A DNA stretch of 64,000 nt from Hyperoodon ampullatus (GCA_949752795.1 OX457070.1:31756788-31820787), one strand, 5' to 3'. Positions 12,199-24,390 are shown, counted from the first letter of the stretch. A program made the numbers and translations. The notes: a model not told the origin generated them from the sequence alone.

Positions 12199-12884
12199 TA
12201 ACCAGAGTCTCTGAAGACGCAGACCTCAATCAGCTTGAGGAGCAACTGACGTGTTTTAGGAGTGAATTTAGATCGTCATGCAAGCATTAGAGAGAATGAG
12301 TTAGTTAATATTTGGTGAAGGGGCCCTTGGTTGAGATTATGATCCCTGATGAGTCGTTCTTGATTCTTCTTTCTTGAATCTTCAAGGTGAAAGACACCAA
12401 GGAGTTCTTGGCTTTTCAGTGAAAGCAAAACCCAGATGTGTCAGGTTTGATTTTAGCAGGCAGCCTAGCTGCATATACTTATTTCTTTCCCTTCCCAAGC
12501 TGAGCTGGGGCAGATATTAAGGGAGGGGGTGAAGTTGGGAAATAAAGAGATAGATGCGTCTGTCGATATGGGCTATTCATACCTGGAGGGGCCAAAAGGG
12601 AAAATATAAACAGACTAGTGGGCCTGGCGATGATATGGTTCTAAATGCAAATGAGGCCTTTTATAGAAAAACACATTTCTACATGGCCTTGAACAACTTC
12701 TAGAAGATACCTCATGGGACCAAAGCCTCTTACCACCAGTTCCCTTGAAAAGAGTGGCTCATCCAACACCTTCCCTCTGGGCTCTCATGCTTGTCCAGGC
12801 ACAGCTCCACCATGTGTGCCATCCACATCAGGTGACAGTGATGGACTTCTCTTTGGAGAGGCCATCCATGCAGACGGGTATAAG
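12199..12884. other. Unique DNA, no gene seen
   Basis: No gene or confident repeat. Short open frames around 12714-12965 overlap on both strands and continue into a MIR, so they are not credible coding sequence. Confidence 0.5.
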
Positions 12885-13020
12885 AGGGAGACCCCAGAAC
12901 CCGCTGATTACCTTCGAATTCCAGCTCTGTCATTAATTAGCTGTGCAACTTTAGGCAAATTATAGAACCTCTCTATGCCTCTACTTCTTCATCTGTAAGA
13001 TGGGAAGGATAAAGTCCTTG
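12885..13020 (+). mobile_element. MIR SINE fragment
   Basis: Sense MIR: TTCGAATTCCAGCTCTGTCATT, TTAGCTGTGCAACTTTAGGCAAATTA, CCTCTCTATGCCTC, CTTCATCTGTAAGATGGGA. Confidence 0.8.
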
Positions 13021-13784
13021 GTTATGACCACCATATGCATCTTCTCTAGTAGGCTGTGAGACTTCATGCTGAGACTGCTTGTTATTTTTGCAGTCTTAGG
13101 CAGTTAGAAAATGAAAGTATATGAATGTAGAGAGACAATGAGAGCATTTTTCACCTGTGTGTTTATTGGAATAATTGTCCCTGACCACGGTGAGGACCTG
13201 GCCAACAACAAATACACAAAATCATTTAAGTCCTTTTAGTAAAGTATCATGTAGAAATAGTCTTCAGAGGTGGATTCTGAGGGATCACCTGGCCCAATGT
13301 TTTCCTTTTATAGACAACTGTAGCCCAGCAAAGTGAGTCCTGTAGCGAAGTATTGGTAGCGCCAGGACTAACTTTCACATCCCTTGTCATCCTGTGCCAT
13401 GCGCATTCCGTGACACCATGCTAACTTTCAGTCTTTATTACAAAACAGATTCAATCCAGCCATTATTAGGAGGCCCTTCTTACGATCTTCCATCTGAAAA
13501 ATATCCCCTCTGTTAAGTCTCCTGAACCATTCTCTAGATTATTCATCTGTGTATCCTGAAAACTGTCTGCCAAAATGGTAGGGTTCATTTGCCAGCACCA
13601 GTCCCCCTCCAAGAGAAAATGCCAATCATCATACCACTGGTTAGTTACAACAGGCCTTGCCGGCCTTTCTCAAAGAGGATTGTTAAAATGTGTTGCTCAT
13701 GGACCACACCTCACATGTTTATCATCCATCATTCTCAACATCAACGCTATTCTTCCACCTGTCAGGGATAGTCACTTGACCTCA
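13021..13784. other. Mostly unclassified; possible MIR-like relic at 13260-13430
   Basis: The segment 13280-13430 (ATCACCTGGCCCAATG, then TTTATAGACAACTGTAGCCCAGCAAAGTG and AGCGCCAGGACTAAC) has the order of an antisense MIR-family relic but is too diverged to call firmly. The rest shows no gene. Confidence 0.4.
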
Positions 13785-13925
13785 AACACACCTTGTTACT
13801 TCTACCATGATAGCTTTGTTCATGTTGCGTCTCTTACCTGGAATGGCCTTTCTGCTCCTACCCATCCATTTTACCAGGTCCTGCTCAGTTTTACCTCTCC
13901 CACAGAGCCTTTATTAAAATCCCAG
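13785..13925 (+). mobile_element. L2 LINE fragment (ORF2 C-terminal/3' part)
   Basis: CTTACCTGGAATGGCCTTTCTGCTCC and CCAGGTCCTGCTCAGTTTTACCTCTCCCACAGAGCC follow the L2 sense consensus pattern ('cctggaacgctcttcc ... cacctcctctggga'). It explains the 121-codon open frame that begins at 13575. Confidence 0.65.
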
Positions 13926-14134
13926 CTCACAGCTAGTTAGTCGAAGCAGGTAAGGGTTAATGTTACACTCTGTTTTGATAAATATCCATGGTATCTCAGC
14001 ATCCTTTTATGAATATTGCTGAAGCTAGCCCTCTTGTCTTTTAGGCCAGAGCTGAGTATGTTTCTACATGCAGTCTGACCATCTGCACTGTGGACTAATG
14101 CAACATCTTGTTGTCTGGTCTTCCTGAGAATGCA

Positions 14135-14315
14135 TTATATAGATTGCAGGTCATTTAGAATGCAGCTGCCGGGGTCGTGACTCACACAGAGATTAATCAT
14201 TACGCCTGGGTTAGCTTCATTACTTTGACTACCCATTACATCTTACTGAGATTATAAAATGTTGCTTTTAACTTACAAGGCCTATACCAGCATCCACTTA
14301 TCTCTGAGACATGCA
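14135..14315 (+). mobile_element. CR1/L3-type LINE fragment
   Basis: AGATTGCAGGTCATTTAGAATGCAGCTGCCGGGGTCGTGACTCAC, then CTTTGACTACCCATTACATC and TTGCTTTTAACTTACAAGGCC. These encode a decayed version of the conserved 'vQNAAAR ... LHWLPV ... iLlltyKaLhg' tail of CR1/L2-clade reverse transcriptases. This is an ancient relic with stops. Confidence 0.6.
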
Positions 14316-15309
14316 TTTATACTGTTTTCTTTGGTATTATCAGGTCACTGAAAATTGCTAGTATTTCCCATAAGCTTTGACTTCAAAAATTAAGTCATGC
14401 TGAAGCTGGCTGACACCAGATTGAGTAACATGTCTAGAAAAGAAAGTATATCATGTGTTTTATTATAAATAATATAAAATTTTACCGCACACATCTAAAG
14501 GGGTGGGATGAAAATTTTAATAAAGGAACCAAGATTTTTCTCAAATGTTCCTTTAAACTAGTAACATCTTCACAAGAAAATGAAAGATTATCTTGTAATT
14601 GGAGAGGTACTAATTAAAATACTGCCAAACTGGTGCAAGCCATCTGTATTTTCTGTGGCATTATTCCATTCCCTTCATCATGTGATTCAGCTCAACCCTG
14701 AAAAAAGAAAAAGGTTCTAAAGAAAAATATTGCTACTGCTCCCAGTACACAGTGAGCGTAAATGGAAAAATTAAGAAAGAAGATATTTACTAACAAAAAT
14801 TGCTGTATAAATTCAGCTAATAGAAATGAACAAGAATTGCAAATAGAGATGGACTCGGTCAATTTCCCCAAATCTATATTCATGTAAGGTCTTCCCAGGA
14901 GCAAAAAGGAAAAAAGGCAAAAGTAAAAAAATTAGGGATGGACGATTGTGGAAGCAACATAGCTCAGCACACTTCTCCAATTGTATTCCCTGATGATTGT
15001 ATTTTAAGGAACTTAAAATTAAATCTTAAAATATATGTGTGGACCTGAAGGGGAAATGGAAAATTATAGATATTGTGAATGCTTATATTTAAGAGCAAAA
15101 GTTGTATATTAGGATTTCAATCCTTGCATGAAATTTTGAATATGTTATTTTCTTAGTGAGAACTTAAACTTACTTGTGGTTCTTGGTACAGTTAGTGAGG
15201 ATGAACTTGTTACTGATTCATCTCAAAAATTTGATGAGGTCTCATAAAACATGACTGACAAGTAAATATAGAATTACCAATAATAATAAAAATATAGAAC
15301 AAATTGATT
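14316..15309. other. Unique AT-rich DNA, no gene seen
   Basis: No gene or clear repeat was recognised between the CR1 and MIR relics. Confidence 0.5.
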
Positions 15310-15540
15310 CTATGCCATGTATTGTTTTAAGCACTTTACATACAGTAACTTTTTTAATGCTCACCATACTTCTGCGAGGTTGGTATTATTGTTATCTTCA
15401 TTTTACAGATGAAGAATCTGAGGCCAAGAGTTCAAGAAACTTGACCAGTCACATAGCTAGTAAGTGCTGGCACCAGGATTCAAACTCAGCTGGTCTGGCT
15501 CCTGAATTCATGTTTATAACTGTTATGCTGTACTACATCT
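15310..15540 (-). mobile_element. MIR SINE
   Basis: Antisense MIR: GCACTTTACATACAGTAAC, CTGCGAGGTTGGTATTATTGTTATC, CATTTTACAGATGAAGAATCTGAGGCC, TCACATAGCTAGTAAGTGCTGG, CAGGATTCAAACTCAG. One of the better preserved MIRs here. The frame 15312-15611 is an artefact of it. Confidence 0.9.
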
Positions 15541-16168
15541 TGGAGTTAATGAGCATCTTTTGGTTGCATCAAAAATTATCCAAGATGTATATTATCGAAG
15601 TAGCAATTTGAAGGCAAGCAGAACAGGAGACAATGAATTTGTTGATTTATTATTATTGATTAGGATCCAGGGTTCAAATGTATTTTATGGAAAAACAAGG
15701 TCTATCTTTTAGTCTAGATGAATTTGTGATAGTAGGTAAATGTTAGGTGACTTAATTTGATGGAGAATGGAGGGCTTTCTGAGGAAGGAGTCTGGTACAA
15801 CATCTAGAAGATAGTTTGAAGACATTCCTGCAATCTCTCCTGTATACCCCCTACTCCTAGATCTAAACGATGTGTCAAAGAACAGAATAATTATTTGAAC
15901 TAGAACACAGGCAACATTAGAGAGCATTTGTTCATGTGGATAAAGTTTAAGTCTTGACTATTTCAAACCAGCAGAACTTGCAGTTGTTAACCAAAGATCA
16001 GCCACCATAAAAGAAGTAACGACATAGAAAGAAAAAAAAGCATGCAAATTCTTATCCTAGTTCTGGAATTAATGTGTCCCATGTATTCAATAATATCAGA
16101 CCTTCTTTATTGTTTCTTGGAAACATAGACAAGAACTGTATGCACCAGTGCCTTAAAATCTACAGAAG
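15541..16168. other. Unique DNA, no gene seen
   Basis: No recognisable gene, RNA or interspersed repeat. Confidence 0.5.
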
Positions 16169-16365
16169 AATCACTCACTGTTTCTTTTTTTCTGAAGTCT
16201 TTATTGAACTTGTTACAACATTGCTTCTGTTTTATGTTTTGGTTTTTTGGCCACGAGGCATGTGGGATCTTAGCTCCTGGACCAGGGATCAAACCCACAT
16301 CCCTTGCACTGGGAGGCGAAGTCTTAACCACTGGACCGCCAGGAAAGTCCAATCATTCACTGTTT
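16169..16365 (-). mobile_element. CHR-1-type tRNA-derived SINE with TSD
   Basis: Body at 16184-16350 in reverse orientation. It has a CCACGAGGCATGTGGGATCTTAG segment, CCAGGGATCAAACCCACATCCC (B-box complement), and TTAACCACTGGACCGCCAGGAAAGTCC (the SINE 5' end). The left side is the 3' part, ending in a T-run. The 15-bp repeats AATCACTCACTGTTT (16169-16183) and AATCATTCACTGTTT (16351-16365) differ by one base. This type is shared by whales, hippos and ruminants and is older than the CHR-2 copies. Confidence 0.9.
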
Positions 16366-16589
16366 TTGATTGTTATTAGGAAAACCAACACATTTATCTA
16401 GCAGTGAGAAGAGTTCTCCTGTGTTGTTCTTTTCTGTACCGTTGGATTGTAATTTCCTTTGACTGGGGACATTTCCTTTTTAATTTTTTCACCTTGTCTT
16501 GAATAGAGCTTTTCATGCAGGAGAACTTTAATTTGTGTTAACATGCTAAATGTAAAAAACTGGGGTTTGGTCCAGTTTACCAAACAGAT

Positions 16590-16690
16590 ATGGGTGCTTC
16601 TTATGTAACAGGAGCTGTGCTAGTTGTGGGGACACGAATGACTTAGCTGTGAGCCCCACCCTTGAGGGGTGTAGTCTTGTTGAATTTGCT
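16590..16690 (-). mobile_element. L2 LINE 3' fragment
   Basis: Diverged antisense L2: TTATGTAACAGGAGCTGTGCTAG, TGGGGACACGAATGACTTAG, CCCCACCCTTGAGGGGTGTAGTCT. Confidence 0.5.
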
Positions 16691-17418
16691 GTGAAGCATT
16701 TACCTATCAGAATCATTGGTTTAGGGGCTGCCAATCATTTCACAGATTTCCTCTCCAGTGTCCTATGCCTGCTGGAATTAGCTTGTTTTTCTCACTCTTA
16801 GCCACTAAATCCTGTGAACTGGTGAAAACTTATCTGCCATTCATCATTTGGGGACTTGGCAAGTGCCATTTTGAAAAACAAACAAACAAACAAAAACCCC
16901 TGCAAATCAAAAAACCCCACATTCTTAAAAAACACAAAACAAAGCAATAAAACATCACAACACCTTAGAATAATTTTTGATATCAATTTATAAAAATTGA
17001 TATGAAAATGAACTCTTGGTATTAATTTTTCTTTCCAAAGAAGGGGGAAGACCTTAGTAAAGCAAGCTACAACACTGCTGACATACTGGCTGAAGAATTT
17101 GTATTGTTTTGCCAAATGGAAACAGAGCTTAGAGCTCTCATTCTTCCTTTCTATATTCCTGGTTTATATCCTAAATGGAACACATTTGGTCTAATAAGCA
17201 ATTTAAGCATTTTAATTTGCTGTTATGTTCTGTAATGTCTCTATCCTATTTTTTTAAATAAAAATAGCTACATGAAATTTGACTTGAATATTTTTTCCAT
17301 GACAGGATTTCTAATTATTCACATCACTCTACAGGAGGAAATAATGCATTAATAACACAGTTATATGAAAGTCATAATACAAGTCAGTAAATGTGCTGGG
17401 GCACAGTTCTTCATGGTC
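16691..17418. other. Unique AT-rich DNA, no gene seen
   Basis: Contains a short (CAAA)n-like run at 16877-16897 and A-rich sequence. No gene or confident repeat. Confidence 0.5.
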
Positions 17419-17642
17419 TAACCCAGAGGTTGACAAACTAGTGCCAAATATGGCCTGTTGCCTGCTTTTGTAAATAAAGTTTTATTGAAACATAGCTACA
17501 AACATTCACTTACATACTGTCTAGGTCTACTTTTGTACAACTATGACAGAGTTGAGTAGATACAAAAGTGAACATATAGCCCACAAAGGCTAAAAGATTT
17601 ACTATCTGGCCATTTATAGAAAAAATTTGCCAACCTCTGGTA
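17419..17642 (+). mobile_element. hAT-type non-autonomous DNA transposon (MER class)
   Basis: Terminal inverted repeats are visible: CAGAGGTTGACAAACT at the left (from 17427) against AATTTGCCAACCTCTG at the right (to about 17634). Between them lie TTTGTAAATAAAGTTTTATTG and ACAGAGTTGAGTAG...GGCTAAAAGATTTACTATCTGGCC, typical of this MER family. Flanking 8-mers GTCTAACC and GTATAAAC match at 6 of 8 positions, consistent with a decayed hAT TSD. The orientation label is arbitrary. Confidence 0.8.
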
Positions 17643-17674
17643 TAAACTATCCTCTACATAGACTTGTTCTGGGC

Positions 17675-17699
17675 AAAAAAAAAAAAAAAAAAAAAAAAA
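17675..17699. repeat. A-rich homopolymer run
   Basis: An uninterrupted run of about 25 A. No SINE or L1 3' end was recognised immediately upstream of it. Confidence 0.85.
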
Positions 17700-18344
17700 G
17701 CAAGTTTAAAATTATAGTTAGCAGGCTTTTAATCAATTTTTGAATAACTTGCATAAATTAAAAGGGAAGTTAAGACTTTTCTTTTAACGGATTTACTGAT
17801 TTCAGTGATGCAGACACTAAGATCATATTCAGGTTTGTGCAATAGACACAAGTTGAACACTTTTAACTTGTAAGTAATAGACTGAGATATATGGGACTAA
17901 AAAGATGACTAAAAACAGCCCTAAAATTTGCTCATAATCTGATAGTAGCAACTATCACAGGTCTAATGCAATTAGCTGTATTTGAAGAATGAAAAAAAAT
18001 ATTGAGAGGGAGAGGAAATGTTGGAAGTATTTTATTAACTACATGTTAGAAATCTGAAGGATTCTGCCAGCAGAGTTGAGGAGACAAGTCATGTCAAATA
18101 GAAAGAAGAGTGTGCAAATACATGGAAACAGGGTATGAATAAGATGTTCAGGGTATGAGAAACCATATTTTAGAAAGAAGAGTTAATTTTGATGGAATGT
18201 ATTTATTCTGAATTTAAAAAAAATCATTGTAGGAACTAATGTTTTCACAGTGGGTTTACAAGTGATATAAGACATGGTACTCTCCATGGTGAAGCTTAAA
18301 TTTGAATTATAGGTTCAAAACTAAAGCCCATAGCAATTTAAAAA
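17700..18344. other. Unclassified AT-rich DNA
   Basis: No gene was recognised. It may include highly decayed sequence upstream of the adjacent L1, but nothing specific can be supported. Confidence 0.4.
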
Positions 18345-19975
18345 CAAAAAGAAGTGTAAGCTTGTATATTGAAAACTATGAAACATTGTTGAAAGAAATT
18401 AAAGAGGACCTGAGTAAATGGGAAGGCATCCATGTATATGGATTATAAGACTTATTAATAACATAGCCATACTCCCCAAATTGATCTACAGATTCAATTC
18501 CTATCAAAATCCCAGTTGGCTTTTTTGAAGAAATTGATGGACTGATCTTAAAATTCATATGGAAATATAAGAAACTCAGGATAGCCAAAAAGATATTGAA
18601 AAATACAGAGTTGGAGGACTCACACTTGCAATTGAAAAACTTAGTGCAAAGCTTACAATAATAAAGACTGTGTGGTATAAGAATGAACATATAGATCAAT
18701 CAAACATATAGATCCAAGGATGACAAGACAATTTAATGTGAGAAAAATAGTCTTTTTAACAAATGGTACTGGGACAACTGTATCCACAAGCAAAAAAATG
18801 AAGCTGGACCCCAACCTCACACCATATATAATAATTAGTTCAAAATAAATCGAGACCTAAATGTAACAGTGAAAACTATAAAACTCTTAGAAAAATATAG
18901 GTATAAATATTTGTGACCCTGGATTAGGCCATTGTTTCTTAGACAAAACACTAAAAGCATAAGCAACCAAAGAAAAAATGGATAAAGTGCACTTCTCAAA
19001 TTAAAAGCTTTTCAAAGTACACTATCAAGAAATTGAAAATACAACCCACAGAATGGGAGAAAATATTTGTAAATCATATATCTGATAAGGGTTTAGTATA
19101 CTGAATACATAAAGAACCCTTACAGATGAACAATAAAAAAATTTAAGCCAATTTAAAAATGGGCAAAGGATTTGAATAAACATTTATCCCAGGTGTTATG
19201 CAAATGTCCAAATAAGTATATTGAAAGATGCTCAACAGGATTAGTCATTAAGGAAATGAAAATCAAAACCACAATGAAATACTACTTCATACCCACTAAA
19301 ACAGCTTTAAGAAAAAAGACATGAATATGTGTTGGCAGTATGTGAAGAAATTGGAACCTTCATACATTGCTGGTGGGAATGTAAAATGGTGCAACCTCTT
19401 TGGAAAACAGTTTTGGTAGTTCCTGAGAAGCTTAAACATGGAGTTACCATATAATCCATCAATTCCACCCCTAGGTAAATGCCATAAGTAATTGAAATAT
19501 GTTCATACAAAATCTTGTACGTGAACGTTCATAGCAGCGTTATTCATATTAGACAAAAAGTGGAAACAACCCACTGATGAATGGATAAACAAAATATGTT
19601 ATTTCTATACAATGGACTATTATTCAGCCATAAAAAAGGAATGAAGTACTGATTCATATTATAACAAAGATGAACCTTGAAACCATTCTGCAAAGTAAAG
19701 GAAGGCAGACACAAGAGGGGACCATTCCTTTCATATGAAATGTCCCGAATAGGCAAATCCCTAGAAGCAGAAACTAGTTAAGTGGTTTTCAGGGGCTAGA
19801 AGGAGGGAGGAATGGGGAGTGACTGCTAATAGGTATGAAGTTTCTTTTTGGAATGATGGAAATGTTCTGGAATTAAATAGTGATGATGGTTGCACAACTT
19901 TGTGAATATAGTAAAAAGCACTAAATAGCACACTTTAAAAGGATGAATTATTTGGATCTCAAAAAAAGCAAAACA
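18345..19975 (+). mobile_element. Ancient LINE-1, ORF2 3' half plus 3' UTR
   Basis: Sense L1 order: a decayed 'TENYKTLLKEIKED' region (about 18360-18410), TACTCCCCAAATTGATCTACAGATTC, CACACCATATATAATAATTAG, AACCACAATGAAATACTACTTCATACC, CATTGCTGGTGGGAATGTAAAATGGTGCAA, CAATGGACTATTATTCAGCCATAAA, and a 3' UTR with GGCTAGAAGGAGGGAGGAATGGGGAG. Stops and small indels occur throughout, so it is a fossil. It is much more diverged than the L1 at 25.5 kb and of an L1M-like age class. Confidence 0.9.
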
Positions 19976-20379
19976 AACAAGAAAATGAAAGCCTATGAAG
20001 CAATTAGCTAACTGTGTGACTGTGAGTCAATGGGAAATGGGAGTTAAGACAAGAGAAAACTCCTATGTGCTAAAGGGGCTGGAAGGCTGAGAAGGATGGA
20101 TAAGATAGTCTTGACTGTGGTATGTTGGAAACAATGGAAAATCAGTTTGGAAATGAAGTTGTGTTACATTATTTGGAGAACTTAGGAGTCAATTAGAAAA
20201 ATGTTATAAAGGGTTGCAAATAGAGAGATAGGGAATCATTGTAGGTTCAAGAGGTTGAAAGTAGAAGAAGAAAGAAAAGCTACAAAAGAGTCAGAGATAA
20301 ACATGTAGAATTAAAATGTAAAAGTGACAAAAATCCTTTAACTGGACAAGGCCAATTTAAATAATCAAATATATTCTAC

Positions 20380-20380
<1 letters not shown>
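19976..20380. other. Unique DNA between L1 and microsatellite
   Basis: No gene or repeat was recognised. Confidence 0.5.

Positions 20381-20432
<52 letters not shown>
20381..20432. repeat. (TA)n dinucleotide microsatellite
   Basis: About 26 uninterrupted TA units, followed by a short ACACA and an A12 run. Probably length-polymorphic. Confidence 0.95.
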
Positions 20433-20436
<4 letters not shown>

Positions 20437-21109
20437 AAAAAAAAAAAACCCTTGTAATATATGTGACTCATATAATAATGTTGGCTGCACTAAATTCAGG
20501 CACATCCTGATAATTAATTCTTTTGTTCGAATTAGAAACATAAATTCTACTCTTCTAGCTATTCAAAAACTATTCGAAAAATTTAAAAAATTACAGATGT
20601 TGAAGCTCACTGCAAAAAAGTGTATAGTTTTAAAAAGCTTAAAAGTTATGCATATTTGTAATTATAAATGTATAGAAATAATCTTGGAACATTAGTCTAA
20701 ATCCTTAACGAATGAGATAGGGGTGATCCTGGGAGATAGGAGACAACAGGTTTATGAGGAACTTTAATTTTTACTTTCTTTGTTTTCAGTAATGGTTGTA
20801 CTTTTACAACCCAAATGCATTTATCTACTGCTTATATGGTTAAAAAATTAAAAATACAAATAAAATTTGTACTGGACTGTAACATAGGTCTTTAATTTAC
20901 CAGGAAAAATGATCATTCTTTTCTATAACCTAGATCTCCCATACTTCTAATAACAATTAAGAGTCATATACATTTCTGATGTCAAATCATTAAGTGTATG
21001 TAGCCAAAGTCATCTTTGTAAAGTAGTACTTTGGCCAATAGGCATCTTTAGATGACTGTTTCTCTGTAGATCTTCAGTCTCTAATATGGTATCTAAATAT
21101 CCCCAATGG

Positions 21110-21152
21110 TCATGATGATGATGATGATGATGACAGTGATGATGATAGCTAA
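21110..21152. repeat. (GAT)n trinucleotide microsatellite
   Basis: Seven consecutive GAT-type units, an ACAGT interruption, then three more. Directly followed by a MIR. Confidence 0.9.
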
Positions 21153-21159
21153 CAATGAC

Positions 21160-21345
21160 TAAACTCTAACTGTATCCCAGATGCTTGTTTAGGTGCTTTA
21201 TAGGTAGTAACTCATTAAGTTCTCACAACCACCCTATCAGGTATGCACTACTATTATTCCCATATTATAAATGAGGAAACTGAAGCACTGAGAGCTTAAG
21301 TAATTTACCAAGCCCGCATGTCCCTAAAGAGGTAGATCTGGGATT
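21160..21345 (-). mobile_element. MIR SINE
   Basis: Antisense MIR: GGTAGTAACTCATTAAGTTCTCACAACCACCCTATCAGGTATGCACTACTATTATTCC, AATGAGGAAACTGAAGCACTGAGAG, AGTAATTTACCAAG. Confidence 0.9.
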
Positions 21346-21384
21346 CATGTGGTCTCACAATTCCAGAGTACAAGTCTCACTATG

Positions 21385-21860
21385 ATGCTCTCCTGGCTCA
21401 AACCTACCTTTCCAGCCTCATCTTTCACTCACCTCCAGTCTTTCTATCTCCCAGACACACACTGTGACTCAGCCACTTGGTGCTCTTCAGCATTTGCCAA
21501 TATTCACCGTATTTCTGAGGAATATGGGCTTTTGTACAATCCTGGGACACACAGCTTGGAGATTCCCAGAACAGAGTGGACCTGCAGCTGTGTCTCTGTC
21601 CATGTCATTTCCTTTAATTTCCACATCGTTTCAAGGCTCAGCTCAAATGCTGTTTCTTCCATGTAGCCTTTCCTTGCCGTTCTCAGCCTGAATTTCTTCC
21701 TCCTGCTCTGCTCCCAAAGCCCCTCTTTGTCACTTGTTTTATATCATATACACCACATTCTGTCTCTTATAAGCTTCATGGCTATTCATGTCTTTCTCCA
21801 TTAGATGCTAAGGTCTCTGAAGGCAGGGGTCAAAGCCTGTTCATCCTTTACAATGTATTG
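21385..21860 (+). mobile_element. L2 LINE fragment (ORF2 end and 3' part)
   Basis: Sense L2: CAAACCTACCTTTCCAGCCTCATCTTTCACTCACC, GGCTCAGCTCAAATGCTGTTTCTTCCATGTAGCCTTTCC, GATGCTAAGGTCTCTGAAGGCAGGGGTCAAAGCCTG. Frames of 75-105 codons here are remnants of the L2 reading frame, not host genes. Confidence 0.8.
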
Positions 21861-22104
21861 CCTTAGTAACATCTTTTTGAATTATTTAGGTTTGCAAAAT
21901 TGTCAAAAAGCATACTTAATACTTAAATCATTAGAGTCAGACAGTTCATTTAAAAGCTTTCTGAGCAGAGTTTTATATGTATGTATATAAGAGCTTAGAA
22001 GTTCCGTTTTAGCTAATACATGTATTCAAAAGTTAGCAAAATTGAGTTTCGTGTGTGTTACATGTTTGAATAATAATAGTAATAATAATAAAGCTCATAA
22101 TAAT

Positions 22105-22325
22105 AGTTGTAATAGGTGACATTTATGTAGCACTTATGATGTGCCAGTACTTTATTTTGTTTGATATTCAAACACATGTTTGAGGTTGGCACGATTAAAT
22201 CTCCTTTTTATAGGAAAACCTCAGGCTTGCATAGGTTAGAATATGTTGTCCAGGCTCACAGGGGTAGTCAGAGTCCAAGTCAGGACCTGAAGTCCAGTCA
22301 GTCTGATTCCAGAGCCCCAGCTCCT
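22105..22325 (-). mobile_element. MIR SINE
   Basis: Antisense MIR: ACATTTATGTAGCACTTATGATGTGCCAG, TTGAGGTTGGCACGATTAAATCTCC, CCAGGCTCACAGGGGTAGTCAGAG, CAGTCTGATTCCAGAGCCCCAGCTCC. A short (AATAAT)n run precedes it at about 22069-22090. Confidence 0.85.
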
Positions 22326-23759
22326 TGTTACTAATGTTGATTTTCAATTCAGCAATGCAATGAAGCATTAGGAAGGCAGCACTTTGTAGTGGGATTAATG
22401 TGGGGTTGGATCTTGGATAACAAGGTTTCAGTCCTGGAAGTCCTGTTGGATTGTCCTTCAACATCTTCAGGTCTTATTTGTCCAATGTGCTGAGGGTGGG
22501 AGTAGTGGATCACTAAATACTCAAGGTTTCCTCCAGTTTTAGTCAATGATTCTCAGAAGAAGCAAAGCCTCTTTGACGTTCACCAAGCGTTACATATGGC
22601 ATGTGTCAAGAGCTGTGAAAATTTTATTTAATCCACTGTGTTTATTTTCTTCAACATAAAGGTGAAATATTTTTACATTTTCCCAATGCATTTCTCAGTA
22701 ATAACATAGCCAGTAAAAATATTTTTGTTCGTGTAGAGCAGTGCTATTATATCTTAGCCAAAGAAAAAGCACACTATTATATACTGGTGGAAAGAAAAAA
22801 AGCCTCATTTGTTATCAAGAAGGAGCAGAAATATAGCAATTATTATACTGCCCTTTCCCTAATTTGACTTAAATTAGTGACTTTAAGTTATCAGAGGTTA
22901 TGAAATATACAGTATGTGCACATAGGAGACAAAAATATTGCTTGCTAGTACCTACGTTTATGACATTAATCTATCTCTCAATGATCTAATATAAAATAAA
23001 CCATTTGAAAGCAATTTCATTGAAATACTTTCAGAAATGTTGAAATGAAAATATTAATCTTTTGGAAGTGTCTTGTTGGATGGGTTTTCTTTATCCCAGG
23101 AAGATGGGTTAGGGAAGGCTGAGAATAAAGAACGGCCAAGGAGATGCAAAACCAAGAGGTAAAAATATCAGCCACACACCAAGAGTGCTGTTTCCATCTT
23201 CCCTTCCTCCTTTCTTCCCTTCCTCTCTTTCTCCCTGTCTTCCTCCTTTCTTCCTTATGTCCCATCTTCTACAAATATCATGGCGATCCTATGCTAAACT
23301 AGATATTGTGCCAGATACATACAGAAGGGAAACAAAGACACAATCCCATGGAGCCTGGGTACCAGGGATTTTCCATAGGGGTGGGTCAGATTCCTTGGAG
23401 GAGGTCCGAGTGTGATGTTAGGCTGAAGGGTCATACTTAGTCCACTCATGTGTACTCACCTATTTGACAGGTCCTTTTTAATTTTCTCCCCCTTTTGTGC
23501 AGTGCCATTCCTGCATATTACCATATTTTCTTATTCAGTGTACTTTCTCCTTAACAATAAATAAATAAATAAACTAATTTTAGTCTTTTAAGAGAATTGA
23601 AATACTATAAATGTATGTAATTAAAGCCACTCTAAAAAAATATAATTGGGGCCTGGAGTTGGATGCATTTTTCGCTTTCTGATATACAGGTGTATTTCAC
23701 AGTTCCCTAGTTCCTTCACAATAGTAGCAGAGGACAGTTCTACCTCAAATATGATGAAA
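22326..23759. other. Unclassified DNA with a polypyrimidine tract
   Basis: No gene was recognised. A C/T-rich low-complexity tract lies at 23190-23257 and an (ATAA)n run at 23557-23575. The open frames overlying the tract are low-complexity artefacts. Confidence 0.5.
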
Positions 23760-24115
23760 ACTCTTCAATGACTTATCACTTCACTTAAAACAAAATCCCG
23801 TTTGCTCTCTAAGGTCCAGGGTGATCTGGCTTTTCTCTACCTCTGCTTTATCTTGTCTCCTTTCTGTACCTTGAGTATACCATGGTCTTTTCCAATTCAC
23901 CTTCTCAAACCTCAGTGTTGATTTTCTGTTCTGCCATTCTATTACCATCTTTATCTTGTTTGTTTGTCTACTTATTTTTCGTCTGCCTTCTCCACAAAAT
24001 GTGAGCTTCATGAGGAACTTTATCTCTCTTGTCTGCTATTACATCCACAGGGCCTTGCATAAGTGCCTGGGACATATTTACTGAATACGGGAGTGAATGA
24101 ACAAATGAACGGGCA
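23760..24115 (+). mobile_element. L2 LINE 3' fragment
   Basis: Sense L2: AAAACAAAATCCCGTTTGCTCTCTAAGGTCCAGGGTGATCTGGC, TCCACAAAATGTGAGCTTCATGAGG, CATCCACAGGGCCTTGCATAAGTGCCTGGGACATATTTACTGAATACGGGAGTGAATGAA. The 3' terminus is essentially complete. Confidence 0.85.
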
Positions 24116-24149
24116 TGCTTGTTTGAAACATAGAAAAAACAGAAAGTCT

Positions 24150-24390
24150 TGTCTTTCAGAGGATGGATAACATGTTAAGTATATGAATTTGAGAAGACAT
24201 ATCTTGGGTTCAAATCCCAGCTTTATCAGTTACAAATGTGTGACCTTGGGGAAAATTACTTAATCTCTCTGTGTCTCACTTTCTAGAGAATGGAGGTTAT
24301 ACTGGTACCTACCTCAAGGTTTGTTGTGATTATTAAACAAAACAATACATGTAAAGTACTTTGATCAGTAAACGCTAAAGGATGGTCAGG
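24150..24390 (+). mobile_element. MIR SINE, near full length
   Basis: Sense MIR: TTGGGTTCAAATCCCAGCTTTATCAGTTAC (B box), GTGTGACCTTGGGGAAAATTACTTAATCTCTCTGTGTCTCA, GGTACCTACCTCAAGGTTTGTTGTGATTATTAAAC, ATGTAAAGTACTTTGATCAG. It lies directly behind the L2, whose 3' end MIR shares. Confidence 0.9.

Noticed and set aside
11872..12201. 109-codon frame and similar frames at 33088-33521, 40495-40806, 49249-49628 and 56935-57374
   Set aside because: All translate the CHR-2 SINE body on one strand or the other; the same peptide strings recur at each SINE.
21349..21691. Frames of 75-105 codons
   Set aside because: They fall on an L2 LINE fragment and reflect its old reading frame.
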